The notes under the pieces: model-generated | What the model saw: the letters and a program-made list of their open reading frames with translations, nothing else | The model's database searches: none | Told to the model about the DNA's origin: nothing | Assembly (NCBI RefSeq): GCF_002797315.1 | Contig: NZ_KZ454936.1 | Coordinates: 929,133-993,132 of the forward strand | Direction: 5' to 3' | DNA from: Bacillus sp. FJAT-44742 | GTDB lineage: Bacteria > Bacillota > Bacilli > Bacillales > Marinococcaceae | DNA: 64,000 bases | Program-made: the position numbers and the translations under genes | Shown here: positions 43,983 through 53,836 of the stretch, one piece after another | How positions within the stretch are numbered: the stretch's first letter is position 1 | Layout of the letters: each line of letters begins with the position of its first letter

Positions 43983-44979
43983 TGGAGAACATATGACTGA
44001 ACATGAAGCCAAAGAAGTGATGGATGAAATCATGACAGGAGAGGCCACGCCAAGTCAGATTGCGAGCCTGTTAACCATTCTTCGGTTTCGAGGGGAATCA
44101 GTCGAGGAGATGACTGGGTTTGCCCGCTCAATGAGGGATCACGTAGTTAAAATTCCACATAAAGAAAACTTTGTCATTGATACATGCGGTACAGGAGGCG
44201 ACGGAACATCTACCTTTAATATCTCTACGGCAGCTGCCATTGGTTTGTCAGCAGCGGGCATTAAGGTGGCAAAGCACGGTAACCGCTCTGTTTCTTCTAA
44301 AAGCGGGAGTGCAGACGTTCTTGAAGAGCTTCAAGTACCGGTACAAAGTACACCGCAGTCAGCAGCTCAGACATTGGCCCGGCAAGGGATGTCATTTTTG
44401 TTTGCGCCTTTGTACCATACTGCGATGAAACACGCAGTGGAGCCTAGAAGAGACATTGGATTTCGCACCATTTTTAATTTGCTCGGACCATTAACAAATC
44501 CGGCAAACGCCCAGGTTCAGGTGATAGGGGTTTTTGATAAAGAGTACGGAAAAAAAATGGCTGAGGTCTTAAAACGCCTGGGAACAAAACGGGCGATGCT
44601 TGTGACCGGTACAGACGGCCTTGATGAAATTACGATCACGGGCAACACATATGTAACAGAACTACATGGTGAAAGCATTACACATTATGAGATCTCGCCT
44701 GAAGAAATAGGGGCAGACCTGTGGACCCTTAAAGACATTCAGGTAAACACCCCAAAAGAAAGCAGCAAGCTTATTTATAGTATTTTTTCTGGTGAAACAA
44801 CAGGGGCAGCAAAAGACATTGTATTATTAAATATCGCTGCCGGCCTTTATGTTGCCGGCCAAGCTGAAAGTCTAAAGGAAGGGTATGAACGTGCAAAGCA
44901 GTTTGTGGAAGATGGCACGGTCTTGCGAAAGTTAGAAGAGCTTAAGGAAGAAAGGATGAAACAGACGAATGCTAACTAA
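43951..44979 (+). CDS. trpD: Anthranilate phosphoribosyltransferase
   Basis: Transfers phosphoribose from PRPP to anthranilate. The 342 residues have DTCGTGGDGTSTFNIST (PRPP and Mg), KHGNRSVSSKSGSADVLE and the conserved HP/NP region near FNLLGPLTNP. ATG at 43951 follows AGGGGAG; it overlaps trpE by 32 bases, so translation is coupled. Confidence 0.95.
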   Translation: MIKAMLNACINGEHMTEHEAKEVMDEIMTGEATPSQIASLLTILRFRGESVEEMTGFARSMRDHVVKIPHKENFVIDTCGTGGDGTSTFNISTAAAIGLSAAGIKVAKHGNRSVSSKSGSADVLEELQVPVQSTPQSAAQTLARQGMSFLFAPLYHTAMKHAVEPRRDIGFRTIFNLLGPLTNPANAQVQVIGVFDKEYGKKMAEVLKRLGTKRAMLVTGTDGLDEITITGNTYVTELHGESITHYEISPEEIGADLWTLKDIQVNTPKESSKLIYSIFSGETTGAAKDIVLLNIAAGLYVAGQAESLKEGYERAKQFVEDGTVLRKLEELKEERMKQTNAN

Positions 44980-45739
44980 AATTCTCGAAACGAAAAGGGA
45001 AGAGATTGCTTCTCTTACTATTCCTGATCCTTATCAAGGCGAAAGACGTTCCTTAAAAGCTTATCTAACCCGCAGAGGAAGCCAATCTCACGTGATTGCA
45101 GAAGTAAAGAAAGCCTCACCTTCAAAGGGCGTAATCAGAGAGGATTTTAACCCGCTGGAGATTGCCTTGTCCTATGAAAGTGGAGGGGCAGATGCGATTT
45201 CTGTATTAACAGATGTGACGTATTTTCAAGGTAATCGAGAATATTTAACAGAGATAAAAAAGCACGTTACGATTCCCGTCCTCCGGAAAGATTTTATTGT
45301 TGATCCATTGCAAGTAGAGGAAAGTGAAGCCCTGGGAGCCGATGCTATCCTGTTAATAGCCGCGGCCTTAGAACCTGAAAAGCTTAAAGAACTGTATGAC
45401 CTGGCGTACAATAAGGGAATGGAGTGCCTGGTAGAAGTTCATTCCTCCCAGGAATTAGAGGAACTGATGAACGTTTTCACCCCTGAAATTATTGGAGTGA
45501 ATAACCGGGATCTTTCTACTTTTGTCACAAGTCTGGAAGTGACGGAACAAACAGGATCTTTGATTCCCGCAGAATCGGTCTTTGTAAGTGAAAGCGGCAT
45601 ACATGAACCAAAGGATTTAGAGCGCGTGGCAAAAGCAGGGGCAAATGCTGTGCTGGTAGGTGAATCACTAATGAAACAAAACGATCCTGGCGAGGCTGTA
45701 AAACGGCTGAAAGGGGAATCACTTCATGGCGAAGACTAA
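44969..45739 (+). CDS. trpC: Indole-3-glycerol phosphate synthase
   Basis: TIM-barrel enzyme, 256 residues, with EVKKASPSKG (catalytic Glu/Lys), ISVLTD, FIVDPLQVEES and SESGIHEP. Overlaps trpD by 11 bases and trpF by 14 bases. Confidence 0.95.
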   Translation: MLTKILETKREEIASLTIPDPYQGERRSLKAYLTRRGSQSHVIAEVKKASPSKGVIREDFNPLEIALSYESGGADAISVLTDVTYFQGNREYLTEIKKHVTIPVLRKDFIVDPLQVEESEALGADAILLIAAALEPEKLKELYDLAYNKGMECLVEVHSSQELEELMNVFTPEIIGVNNRDLSTFVTSLEVTEQTGSLIPAESVFVSESGIHEPKDLERVAKAGANAVLVGESLMKQNDPGEAVKRLKGESLHGED

Positions 45740-46385
45740 ATTTAAAATGTGCGGTCTTCATTCCTTAGAGGATGTAGAAACGGCTATGGGGAGCCGCGCA
45801 GATTATTTAGGATTTGTCTTTGCAGAAAGCAAAAGAAAAGTTACGGCAGGACAAGTAAAATCCTGGATTGAAACAGCAGAGAAAGGAAATAAGGAGCTTG
45901 TCGCTTTATTTGTGAACCCGTCTATTAAAGAAATAGAAGCGGTACTAAATGAAGTGCCCATTGATATTATCCAGCTGCATGGGACAGAATCAGGCAGCTT
46001 CCTTAAAACCGTGCAGCAGCGGACAGGCTGTCTGGTGTGGAAAGCTCTTCACCACGGGGAAGAAACGGTTTCACAGCTGAAGGAGTTTAAGGAGGCCGAT
46101 GGAATAGTTATTGATGCCAGGGTAAAAGGGGCCTGGGGAGGAACAGGAACCTCCTTTGACTGGGAGGCTGTTCCTTTTTATAAGCAAGCAGGCTGTGAAT
46201 ATAACCTGCCTCTCTTTATAGCAGGCGGCATCAATAAAGACAATATAGCAGAACTCCTGACTTTTTCGCCTTATGGAGTGGACATATCCAGCGGAACTGA
46301 AAGAGAAGGCAAAAAAGATCCCGCAATCATTCAGGAGATAGAAAAGAGGTTGGAAACTCATGAGCGTAATGTATCCAGATCATAA
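45726..46385 (+). CDS. trpF: Phosphoribosylanthranilate isomerase
   Basis: TIM-barrel isomerase of 219 residues, with KMCGL (catalytic Cys), [23 protein letters not shown] (catalytic Asp) and [10 protein letters not shown]. Overlaps trpC and trpB. Confidence 0.94.
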   Translation: MAKTKFKMCGLHSLEDVETAMGSRADYLGFVFAESKRKVTAGQVKSWIETAEKGNKELVALFVNPSIKEIEAVLNEVPIDIIQLHGTESGSFLKTVQQRTGCLVWKALHHGEETVSQLKEFKEADGIVIDARVKGAWGGTGTSFDWEAVPFYKQAGCEYNLPLFIAGGINKDNIAELLTFSPYGVDISSGTEREGKKDPAIIQEIEKRLETHERNVSRS

Positions 46386-47559
46386 AGGCAGATTCGGTGA
46401 ATTTGGAGGGAAGTTTGTTCCTGAAACATTGATGTATGCCCTTGAAGAATTAGAGCAGGCATTAGAAGAAGCCTTGGCGGATGAAGCATTCCAAAAGGAG
46501 TATGCTGATACTTTAAGAGAATATGCAGGCAGACCTACTCCGCTTACGTTTGCCCAAAGGCTGACAGAAGAGCTTGGCGGAGCGAAAATCTACCTAAAAC
46601 GAGAAGACCTTCTCCATACTGGAGCTCATAAGCTGAACAATGCAATCGGACAGGTTCTCCTTGCAAAACGGATGGGGAAAAATAAGATCGTGGCCGAAAC
46701 AGGAGCAGGACAGCATGGGGTCGCTACTGCAACAGTTGCAGCAAGAATGGGAATGGAATGTAAGGTGTTTATGGGCGAAGAGGACATTCGCAGGCAAGCT
46801 TTGAATGTATTTCGCATGGAGCTGTTAGGTGCTGAGGTCATACCTGCTTCTTCAGGCAGTAAAACACTCAAAGACGCTACAAATGAAGCGCTCAGATACT
46901 GGGTGGCAAACGTGGAGGATACTTTTTATTTAATTGGTTCGGTTGTCGGTCCCCATCCTTATCCAAAATTGGTCCGGGACTTTCAAAGAGTGATTGGAGA
47001 CGAAGCGAAAGAGCAAATCATAGAAAAAGAAGGCCGCCTGCCAGAAGCAGCGGTTGCCTGTGTAGGAGGGGGAAGCAATGCAATTGGCTTATTCTATCCT
47101 TTCCTTCAGGATGATGTGAAGCTTTTCGGAGCAGAGGCAGCAGGTAAAGGTCTTCATACAGACGAGCATGCTGCTACAATCACGAAAGGAACACGAGGCG
47201 TTATTCACGGATCCCTGACCTATTTAATCCAGGATGAAGCAGGCCAGATCATCGAACCTTATTCTATTTCAGCAGGGTTAGATTATCCCGGCATCGGCCC
47301 GGAACATGCCCACCTGGCTAACAGCGGCCGGGCTGTGTACGAGGGAGTCACGGATGAAGAAGCGCTGCAGGCTCTTAAGAAGCTTTCAAAGACAGAGGGT
47401 ATCCTGCCAGCACTAGAAAGCTCCCATGCTCTTCACCTTGCCTTTAAAACCGCTCAATCAATGAGTAAGGACGAAACGCTGATTGTCTGCCTTTCAGGAC
47501 GAGGGGATAAAGATGTCCATACGATCCGTGAAAAGTTGAAAACAGAGGGGGAGAGCTAA
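46360..47559 (+). CDS. trpB: Tryptophan synthase beta subunit
   Basis: PLP enzyme joining indole and serine. 399 residues with the PLP lysine in HKLNNAIGQ (K91), the phosphate loop GGGSNAIG and the C-terminal SGRGDKD. Start ATG at 46360 overlaps trpF by 26 bases. Confidence 0.97.
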   Translation: MSVMYPDHKGRFGEFGGKFVPETLMYALEELEQALEEALADEAFQKEYADTLREYAGRPTPLTFAQRLTEELGGAKIYLKREDLLHTGAHKLNNAIGQVLLAKRMGKNKIVAETGAGQHGVATATVAARMGMECKVFMGEEDIRRQALNVFRMELLGAEVIPASSGSKTLKDATNEALRYWVANVEDTFYLIGSVVGPHPYPKLVRDFQRVIGDEAKEQIIEKEGRLPEAAVACVGGGSNAIGLFYPFLQDDVKLFGAEAAGKGLHTDEHAATITKGTRGVIHGSLTYLIQDEAGQIIEPYSISAGLDYPGIGPEHAHLANSGRAVYEGVTDEEALQALKKLSKTEGILPALESSHALHLAFKTAQSMSKDETLIVCLSGRGDKDVHTIREKLKTEGES

Positions 47560-48371
47560 TGAAAGCCCTTAGGGACAATGTACAGGCTGCCGCAAAAAAA
47601 GCTTCCTACCCATTATTCATTCCGTTCATTATGGCAGGAGACCCAGACAAAGAAACCACCATCCAATTAGCCTTGGCGCTTGAAGAGCAAGGGGCTCATA
47701 TATTGGAGCTTGGTATTCCTTACTCGGATCCCCTGGCAGACGGGCCGGTCCTTCAACGTTCAGCTGAGCGGGCCCGGGGGCAGGGAATAACTCTTGAAAA
47801 GTCCCTTACTCTAATCCCGGAAATGAGAAAAAGGGGCCTTACGATTCCTGTCGTTATTTTTACCTATTATAATCCGATCCTTCAGTTTGGCGAGGATAAA
47901 TTTATCAATTGTGCCAAAGAGTCAGGGGCAGATGGTGTGTTAGTACCTGATCTTCCTTTTGAAGAAAGTCAGGAGTTCGCAAAGAACGCAAAAGAAAATG
48001 GGTTGTCGTTTATTTCTCTCGTCGCTCCTACCTCAAAGCATCGAATAGAAAAGATTGCAAAAGAGGCTCAAGGATTTTTATATTGTGTATCAAGTCTGGG
48101 AGTGACCGGAACGAGAGAGAATTTCCCTCCTGAAGCATTTTCTTTTATTAAGCAGGTAAAAAAACACGCCGAAGTCCCGGTTGCTGTTGGGTTTGGCATT
48201 TCAAAAAAAGAACATGTAGCAGATTTGCAAGGCTCCTGCGACGGAGTAATTATCGGCAGTGCAATTATGAAAGAGGTTGAAAAACACAAGGACAAGCTGA
48301 AGAAGGAAGGCGAAAGGGAAGAAGCAATAAAATCATTGAAAGAATTTGTCGCCGGCATTATTTCATCGTAA
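47559..48371 (+). CDS. trpA: Tryptophan synthase alpha subunit
   Basis: TIM-barrel subunit releasing indole from indole-3-glycerol phosphate, 270 residues. Shows LELGIPYSDPLADGPVLQ (catalytic Asp), VPDLPFEES, and GVTGTRE. ATG overlaps the trpB stop by one base (TAATG). The C-terminal helix is Lys/Glu-rich. Confidence 0.96.
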   Translation: MKALRDNVQAAAKKASYPLFIPFIMAGDPDKETTIQLALALEEQGAHILELGIPYSDPLADGPVLQRSAERARGQGITLEKSLTLIPEMRKRGLTIPVVIFTYYNPILQFGEDKFINCAKESGADGVLVPDLPFEESQEFAKNAKENGLSFISLVAPTSKHRIEKIAKEAQGFLYCVSSLGVTGTRENFPPEAFSFIKQVKKHAEVPVAVGFGISKKEHVADLQGSCDGVIIGSAIMKEVEKHKDKLKKEGEREEAIKSLKEFVAGIISS

Positions 48372-48413
48372 CATAGAAGAAGCAATGAATTTACGTGGTG
48401 AGGTGCTACTAAC

Positions 48414-49520
48414 ATGAAAGCAAAAAAACAAGTATTGGGCCTGACTCCATACAAGCCGGGGAAGCCCATTCAAGAAGTAAAGGCAGAATTGGGACTGGGT
48501 GAAATCATTAAGCTGGCCTCAAATGAAAACCCTTTTGGTCCTTCTCCAAAAGCGAAGGAAGCGATGATCGCAGCTTCCTCTTCACCTGAAATTTATCCTG
48601 ACGGGTATGCAGCCCGCGTGCGGGAAGCGGTGGCAAAAGAACTTGGAGTAGAGAAAGAGCAGCTGATATTTGGTGCTGGATCTGATGAGGTCATTTTAAT
48701 GCTTTGCCGCACCTTTTTAACACCTGAAACGAACACAGTCATGGCTGCCCCAACATTTTCACAATATAAGCACAATGCAGTCGTGGAAGGTACTGAAATC
48801 AGAGAAGTTCCTCTAACTGATGGTGTGCATGATCTAGACGCTATGCTCAAAGAAATAGATGATGAGACGAGAATTGTATGGGTATGCAATCCTAATAATC
48901 CTTCTGGAACCTATAATAATGAGGAGGACTTTTTACGTTTTCTTAAGCAGGTACCTAAAGACGTTTTAGTTGTTTCCGATGAAGCGTATATAGAATACGT
49001 AACAGCGGAAGATTATCCAAACACCATTGAACTTCTTGATGATTACCCAAATCTTATTGTTCTCCGAACATTTTCTAAAGCTTATGGGCTGGCAGCTCTT
49101 CGCATTGGTTTTGGTGTGGCATCAAGGGAATTAATTCGCACGGTTGATCCAGTCCGCCCTCCATTCAATACGACAGTCATGGCTCATGAAGCGGCCATTG
49201 CAGCTTTGCAGGACAAAGATTATGTTAGACAGTGTCATGAGAAAAACAAACAAGGCCTTAAGGAATTTACGGCTTTCTGTAAAGAAGAAGGCCTTTACTA
49301 TTACCCCTCTCAGGCTAACTTTCTATTAATCAACACAGGTATCTCCGGAGATGTGGTATTTGACTCGATGCTTAAAAAAGGTTTTATCCTCAGATCCGGG
49401 GAAGCCCTTGGATTTCCAAATTGTGTAAGGATCACAATAGGAGATCAAGAGCAAAACCGCAAATGTATGAAGGCCCTAAAGGAAACGATCGAGGAAGCAA
49501 AAACAGTAGCCGAGAGATAA
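48414..49520 (+). CDS. hisC: Histidinol-phosphate / aromatic aminotransferase
   Basis: A PLP aminotransferase of 368 residues. In Bacillus it serves histidine synthesis and the last transamination to tyrosine and phenylalanine, which explains its place between trpA and tyrA. Motifs: SNENPFGPSPKA, PNNPSGTY, SDEAYIEY and the PLP lysine in FSKAYGLAALRIG. ATG at 48414 follows GTGAGGTG. Confidence 0.94.
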   Translation: MKAKKQVLGLTPYKPGKPIQEVKAELGLGEIIKLASNENPFGPSPKAKEAMIAASSSPEIYPDGYAARVREAVAKELGVEKEQLIFGAGSDEVILMLCRTFLTPETNTVMAAPTFSQYKHNAVVEGTEIREVPLTDGVHDLDAMLKEIDDETRIVWVCNPNNPSGTYNNEEDFLRFLKQVPKDVLVVSDEAYIEYVTAEDYPNTIELLDDYPNLIVLRTFSKAYGLAALRIGFGVASRELIRTVDPVRPPFNTTVMAHEAAIAALQDKDYVRQCHEKNKQGLKEFTAFCKEEGLYYYPSQANFLLINTGISGDVVFDSMLKKGFILRSGEALGFPNCVRITIGDQEQNRKCMKALKETIEEAKTVAER

Positions 49521-49529
49521 AGGAGTTCA

Positions 49530-49547
49530 GCCCCATGCATGGGGCTT
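49530..49547 (+). other. Perfect palindrome between hisC and tyrA
   Basis: AGCCCCATGCATGGGGCT is an 18-base perfect palindrome; as RNA it can form a 7-bp stem with a TGCA loop. It is followed by TTCTCC, then CTTTTTA. It could be a weak terminator or processing site that separates tyrA-aroE from the trp genes. Confidence 0.5.
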
Positions 49548-49603
49548 TCTCCATGCCTTTTTACCGAGGAACTAAGCATGGGAATCCAAAGGAGGAACCT
49601 TCA

Positions 49604-50704
49604 TTGAGCCGGAAAGTATGCGTGGTAGGGTTAGGCCTGATTGGCGGTTCCATTGCCCTTGCCATCCAGCGAGAACATGATGCTTTTATCATAGGGGTAG
49701 AGGTTGATGAGAACCAGTTAAAGCTGGCTGAATCTCTGAAGGTTATCGACCAGGGAACAAGGTCTTTAGCCGAAGGAGTACACGAAGCCGACCTTATTAT
49801 TTTTGCTACCCCTGTGACCAAGACAGAAGAGTTAGTGGAGAGTTTGAAGGATGAAAAGCTGAAATCTGGAGTAATCATTACAGACGTAGGGAGTACCAAG
49901 AAGAAAATTTTTGAAAAGTCTCAGGGTTTTCAAAACCATGACGTTACCTTTATTGGCGGGCACCCTATGGCAGGTTCCCATAAAACGGGAGTGCAGGCGG
50001 CAAAGGCCCACCTGTTTGAAAATGCCTATTACATCCTGACTCCAGCAAAGGATACGCCTTTAAAAAAAGTCATTCAGCTTCAAAACTGGCTGAAAGGAAC
50101 GAAAGCTAAATTTATCGAAATGTCTCCAGACCAGCACGATAAACTAGTTGGTGTTGTTAGTCACTTTCCTCATATCGTTGCAGCCGGGCTTGTTCACCAG
50201 GTCGCTTCAATGAAAGAAGAAGAAGATATGGTGGAGACCCTCGCTGCTGGGGGATTTCGTGATATTACGAGGATTGCTTCTGCCAGCCCTGTGATGTGGC
50301 GGGACATTCTTTTACATAACAAAGAGCCTCTCCTTGATCTTCTTGAAAAGTGGCAGGTGGAAATGAGTAAAATTCATACATTTATTAAACAGGGTGATAA
50401 AGAAGAAATATATGGTTTCTTTGAAAGAGCCAAGCTGTTTAGAGATGGCCTGCCTTCGAGAAAAAAAGGTGCCATCCCGTCCTTTTATGATCTGTATGTG
50501 GACGTGCCTGACCATCCCGGCGTCATTTCTGATGTAACCGGCCTATTAGCTACAGAAGGAATCAGTATAACAAACATTCGAATTATCGAAACCCGTGAGG
50601 ATATTATGGGGGTACTCCGCCTTACGTTCAGATCTGATGAAGACCGGGAACGAGGGAAAAAGTGTTTGCAGCGGGAGCTGTATGAAACATACGTTATGGA
50701 ATAG
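49604..50704 (+). CDS. tyrA: Prephenate dehydrogenase
   Basis: NAD-dependent oxidative decarboxylation of prephenate to 4-hydroxyphenylpyruvate. The 366 residues have [13 protein letters not shown] near the start, [20 protein letters not shown], and a C-terminal ACT domain (about 290-366, [18 protein letters not shown]) that should sense tyrosine. The start is TTG at 49604, preceded by AAAGGAGG; an upstream frame overlapping hisC has no such site. Confidence 0.93.
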   Translation: MSRKVCVVGLGLIGGSIALAIQREHDAFIIGVEVDENQLKLAESLKVIDQGTRSLAEGVHEADLIIFATPVTKTEELVESLKDEKLKSGVIITDVGSTKKKIFEKSQGFQNHDVTFIGGHPMAGSHKTGVQAAKAHLFENAYYILTPAKDTPLKKVIQLQNWLKGTKAKFIEMSPDQHDKLVGVVSHFPHIVAAGLVHQVASMKEEEDMVETLAAGGFRDITRIASASPVMWRDILLHNKEPLLDLLEKWQVEMSKIHTFIKQGDKEEIYGFFERAKLFRDGLPSRKKGAIPSFYDLYVDVPDHPGVISDVTGLLATEGISITNIRIIETREDIMGVLRLTFRSDEDRERGKKCLQRELYETYVME

Positions 50705-50715
50705 GAGGCTGGAAG

Positions 50716-52014
50716 ATGAGTAATAAGTCATTAACTTGCTTGCAAAAAGGATTAAAGGGATCCGTCCAGGTGCCCGGGGATAAATCAATTTCCCATCGGG
50801 CAGTCATGTTTGGAGCAATAGCTGAAGGTAAAACAGAAATCACTGGCTTCCTCCCAGGGGCTGATTGCTTAAGTACAATCGCATGCTTTCAGAAAATGGG
50901 AATTGACATCCTCCAGAAGGAAGATAAGGTGACTGTTTACGGAAAAGGATGGAGTGGATTAAATGAGCCGTCAGAAATACTTGATGTGGGAAACTCAGGT
51001 ACGACTACAAGGTTAATGCTAGGTATTCTTGCTGGCCGTCCTTTTCACTCTGTAGTCATTGGCGATGAGTCGATAGCGAGACGGCCAATGTCGAGAGTGA
51101 CAGAACCTTTACGGCAAATGGGCGCAGCAATAGACGGCCGAGAAGATGGAACCTATACACCGCTTTCCATTCGCGGCGGAGAGACGAAAGGTATTCACTG
51201 GATCTCAAAAGTTGCCAGCGCTCAAGTCAAGTCATGCATTCTTTTGGCAGGGCTTCAAAGCGAAGGCAAAACGACCGTTGAAGAACCTTCACTTTCAAGA
51301 GATCATACAGAACGAATGCTTGAGGCTTTTGGAGCGGAAGTAACCCGTGACAATATGACTGTTTCTGTAGAAGGCGGTCAAGCTCTAAAGGGACGCTCGG
51401 TGTTTGTGCCAGGTGATATCTCCTCTGCAGCATTTCTGCTTGCAGCCGGGGCCATCGTTCCCGACAGTGAAATTACTATCGAAAATGTAGGAGTGAATCC
51501 GACACGAACGGGAATCATTGACGTTATGAAAAAAATGGGAGTGTCTTTTAAGGAAAAAAACAAAAGGGATGTCAACGGGGAGCCCGTGGCAGATTTTGTG
51601 GTGGAAACGTCAAATATGCAGGGTACAACGATTGAAGGAGATCTCATCCCTCGTCTAATCGATGAGATTCCTATCATTGCAGTCATGGCTTCCCAGGCTG
51701 TGGGTACCACTGTAATTAAAGATGCTGAAGAACTGAAGGTTAAAGAAACCAACAGAATTGATACGGTAGTCAGTCAGTTGAAAAAAATGGGAGCGGATAT
51801 CGAAGCTACGCCAGACGGTATGATCATTCGCGGCTCTGCCCAATTGCAAGGAGCTGAGCTCGATAGTTTTGGAGATCACCGAATTGGAATGGCCATGAGT
51901 ATTGCTGCCTTAATAGCAAAAGGGGAGAGCATAATCCTCGATACAGAAGCAATTAAAGTTTCTTATCCAAGCTTTTACGAGCATATTGACAAGCTTAGAG
52001 GCACCGGAAATTAA
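50716..52014 (+). CDS. aroE: 3-phosphoshikimate 1-carboxyvinyltransferase (EPSP synthase; aroE in Bacillus naming)
   Basis: It joins PEP to shikimate-3-phosphate. The 432 residues show [13 protein letters not shown] (22-34 region), [19 protein letters not shown] and DIPIIAVMA-type segments; the GAE loop LKVKETNRI is present. The symbol follows B. subtilis; E. coli aroA. ATG at 50716 follows AGGAGG. Last gene of the supraoperon. Confidence 0.96.
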   Translation: MSNKSLTCLQKGLKGSVQVPGDKSISHRAVMFGAIAEGKTEITGFLPGADCLSTIACFQKMGIDILQKEDKVTVYGKGWSGLNEPSEILDVGNSGTTTRLMLGILAGRPFHSVVIGDESIARRPMSRVTEPLRQMGAAIDGREDGTYTPLSIRGGETKGIHWISKVASAQVKSCILLAGLQSEGKTTVEEPSLSRDHTERMLEAFGAEVTRDNMTVSVEGGQALKGRSVFVPGDISSAAFLLAAGAIVPDSEITIENVGVNPTRTGIIDVMKKMGVSFKEKNKRDVNGEPVADFVVETSNMQGTTIEGDLIPRLIDEIPIIAVMASQAVGTTVIKDAEELKVKETNRIDTVVSQLKKMGADIEATPDGMIIRGSAQLQGAELDSFGDHRIGMAMSIAALIAKGESIILDTEAIKVSYPSFYEHIDKLRGTGN

Positions 52015-52033
52015 ACAAAGAAGATATTCATAT

Positions 52034-52071
52034 CCAAAAGAAAGGCTGATACGGACAGTCCTTTCTTTTGG
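52034..52071 (+). terminator. Long hairpin after aroE
   Basis: A perfect 12-bp stem CCAAAAGAAAGG / CCTTTCTTTTGG with a 14-base loop whose ends (CTG/CAG) can also pair. There is no T run right after it, so it is an atypical terminator or an mRNA 3'-end stabiliser. Confidence 0.5.
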
Positions 52072-52097
52072 AATTCTACATTTCTTTTTAAAGTATA

Positions 52098-52125
52098 TTG
52101 ACATATTGAGGAAAAAAGATATAAT
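52098..52125 (+). promoter_or_regulatory. Consensus sigma-A promoter with no gene downstream
   Basis: TTGACA (52098-52103), a 16-base spacer, TATAAT (52120-52125). Both boxes are perfect, the best promoter seen in this window. Transcription would start near 52132 and meet a strong terminator at 52186. Confidence 0.8.
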
Positions 52126-52131
52126 AAAGGT

Positions 52132-52225
52132 AGTGTATGGTTTCTCTCCACTCCTATCCATACTCATTTATAGCTTTATGCTAATCTGATTTGTAAGCGT
52201 TTACTTACAAATCAGTTTTTTTTTT
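52132..52225 (+). ncRNA. Candidate small RNA (about 95 nt)
   Basis: Predicted from the consensus promoter at 52098-52125 and the terminator ending at 52225. The body before the terminator is about 54 bases and pyrimidine-rich (TTTCTCTCCACTCCTATCC), suitable for pairing with purine-rich ribosome-binding sites. It also contains a 15-codon frame (52137-52184, MVSLHSYPYSFIALC) with only a weak AAGG upstream. It could be a regulatory RNA, a leader peptide or an attenuated leader of ypiA. Confidence 0.55.
52186..52225 (+). terminator. Strong terminator of the candidate small RNA
   Basis: Perfect 12-bp stem CTGATTTGTAAG / CTTACAAATCAG, 6-base loop, ten T. The stem and loop contain TGTAAGCGTTTACT, a 10-of-11 match to the cre consensus, which may be incidental. 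Confidence 0.9.
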
Positions 52226-52288
52226 GCTTTTTTGTGTACCAGCTCTGTGATTTACTTATGCTTCAAGATATGGTGTGTGATTATTTTC

Positions 52289-52297
52289 TGCTATACT
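52289..52297 (+). promoter_or_regulatory. Extended -10 promoter for ypiA
   Basis: TGCTATACT fits TGn-TATANT, about 140 bases before the ypiA start; it would let ypiA be expressed independently of the small transcript upstream. Confidence 0.4.
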
Positions 52298-52438
52298 AAA
52301 AAGTTGATGAAATGCCAAGCCGCTAGATTTCATTAGTTCTTAGGAATTATAGAGGTGTTAAGGTTAAAAAAAGCCATAAGGGAAAATACTCTGGTAAAGA
52401 AGAGTAGGAGCCGAAGGGTAATAAAGGAGGATCAAGTA

Positions 52439-53707
52439 TTGAACAGTGAAATAGAACAAGCGTTAAGGGTAATTGAAAAAGGGAACGTAGAGGAAGGGCT
52501 CACCCATCTCCATTCCCTCGAAGAAAAGGCTGACCATCAAACGAAATATGATCTGGCAGCGCTTTATCAGGAGCTGGGCCGGTCTGATCGTGCCCGTCCC
52601 CTTGTTGAAGAGCTTCTTACTTATTATCCCGATGAAGGGGAATTATATATACTGGCAGCCGAGATTGCTATTGATCTGGATGAAGAAGAGGATGCGATTG
52701 AATGGCTTCTTGAGATAAAGGAAGAGGATAGTACGTTCCTTCAAGCCCAATTGCTCCTTGCTGATTTATACCAGCTTCAGGGCCTTGATGAAGTTGCGGA
52801 AGACAAAATGAAAAAAGCCTTGCAGCATGCTCCAGAAGAGCCAGTCCTGCTGGCTGGACTAGGTGAATTTTATATTGAAAGAGGAGACTTCAACAAGAGT
52901 ATTCCTTACTTAAAACAAGCGAATGAAAAAGGTTTTCAATTTCCAGAAGGGAGCCTGGCCCTTCGTCTGGCGGAAGCATACAGTGCCACCGGCCAATTTG
53001 AAGAGGCTCTTTCTTTTTATGAAAAAGGATTAAAGGAGAAAACAGAGCTCAGCTCCTTGTTTGGATATGGTTATACGGCTCTTCAGGTAGGAGATTATGA
53101 ACTGGCGGCAAGAAAGCTTGAAGAAGTAAAGAGCATGGATAAAGAATTTGCCAGCCTTTATCCTTACCTGGCAAGAGCGTACGAAGGAGTCAATGATTTT
53201 AAGAAGGCTCTGGAGGTCGCAGAAGAAGGGATCAAAGTTGATGAATTTAATGATGATTTATACGTGGAGGCCGGAAAACTTTATTTAAAATCAGGTCAAA
53301 AAGAGCCGGGGGAAAAAATGCTTAGAGAAGCTCTTGCCATCAACCCAGGCAATCAGGAAGCTTTTTTGACATTATTAAGTTACCTGGAAGAGCAGGAACA
53401 AGGAGAAGAGCTTCTTGAGCTGGTTTCTCATTTGAGGGAAATGGGAGAGGAAGATCCGGTATTTACATGGTATGAAGGTAAAGCGAAAAACCTGATGGAT
53501 GAGCTGGAGGAAGCATTAACAAGTTATGAGAATGCGTTTTCGGCTTTTTCAGAGGATATAGAATTTATTGAAGAATATGGACGTATACTTTTAGAAATGG
53601 GACACAGAGAAAAGGCTCTGCATCAATTTAGAATTCTATTAGAAAAGAATCCTTCCCGTCAGGATATTGAAGAGCTTATAATGGAATTAGAAGAAGCAAT
53701 GTTTTAA
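52439..53707 (+). CDS. ypiA: TPR-repeat protein YpiA
   Basis: 422 residues made of consecutive helical tetratricopeptide repeats, very rich in Glu and Leu (for example YELAARKLEE, DFKKALEVAEEG). Length and place after aroE match B. subtilis YpiA. TPR proteins mediate protein contacts; the partner is unknown. The start is TTG at 52439 after AAAGGAGG; an upstream in-frame ATG-like start at 52355 would add a basic 28-residue leader without a good ribosome-binding site. Confidence 0.88.
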   Translation: MNSEIEQALRVIEKGNVEEGLTHLHSLEEKADHQTKYDLAALYQELGRSDRARPLVEELLTYYPDEGELYILAAEIAIDLDEEEDAIEWLLEIKEEDSTFLQAQLLLADLYQLQGLDEVAEDKMKKALQHAPEEPVLLAGLGEFYIERGDFNKSIPYLKQANEKGFQFPEGSLALRLAEAYSATGQFEEALSFYEKGLKEKTELSSLFGYGYTALQVGDYELAARKLEEVKSMDKEFASLYPYLARAYEGVNDFKKALEVAEEGIKVDEFNDDLYVEAGKLYLKSGQKEPGEKMLREALAINPGNQEAFLTLLSYLEEQEQGEELLELVSHLREMGEEDPVFTWYEGKAKNLMDELEEALTSYENAFSAFSEDIEFIEEYGRILLEMGHREKALHQFRILLEKNPSRQDIEELIMELEEAMF

Positions 53708-53769
53708 AAATGGTCACATTTTTATTGAAAATTAAAGGACATTTAGTTCGTATTGTCGAAGAGTCTTCC

Positions 53770-53775
53770 TATAAT
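53770..53775 (+). promoter_or_regulatory. -10 box upstream of ypiB
   Basis: A perfect TATAAT 62 bases before ypiB. The hexamer 17 bases upstream (TTCGTA) is weak. Confidence 0.35.
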
Positions 53776-53836
53776 ATTTAAGATAGGACAGTGGATTCTC
53801 TGAATCTTGTCTTTCAACGTATTGGAGGGTCTTACC

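Noticed and set aside
52192-52205. Second cre-like sequence TGTAAGCGTTTACT
   Set aside because: Most of it is the stem of a terminator, whose symmetry by itself creates the resemblance; it is not near a promoter start. Kept only as a note.
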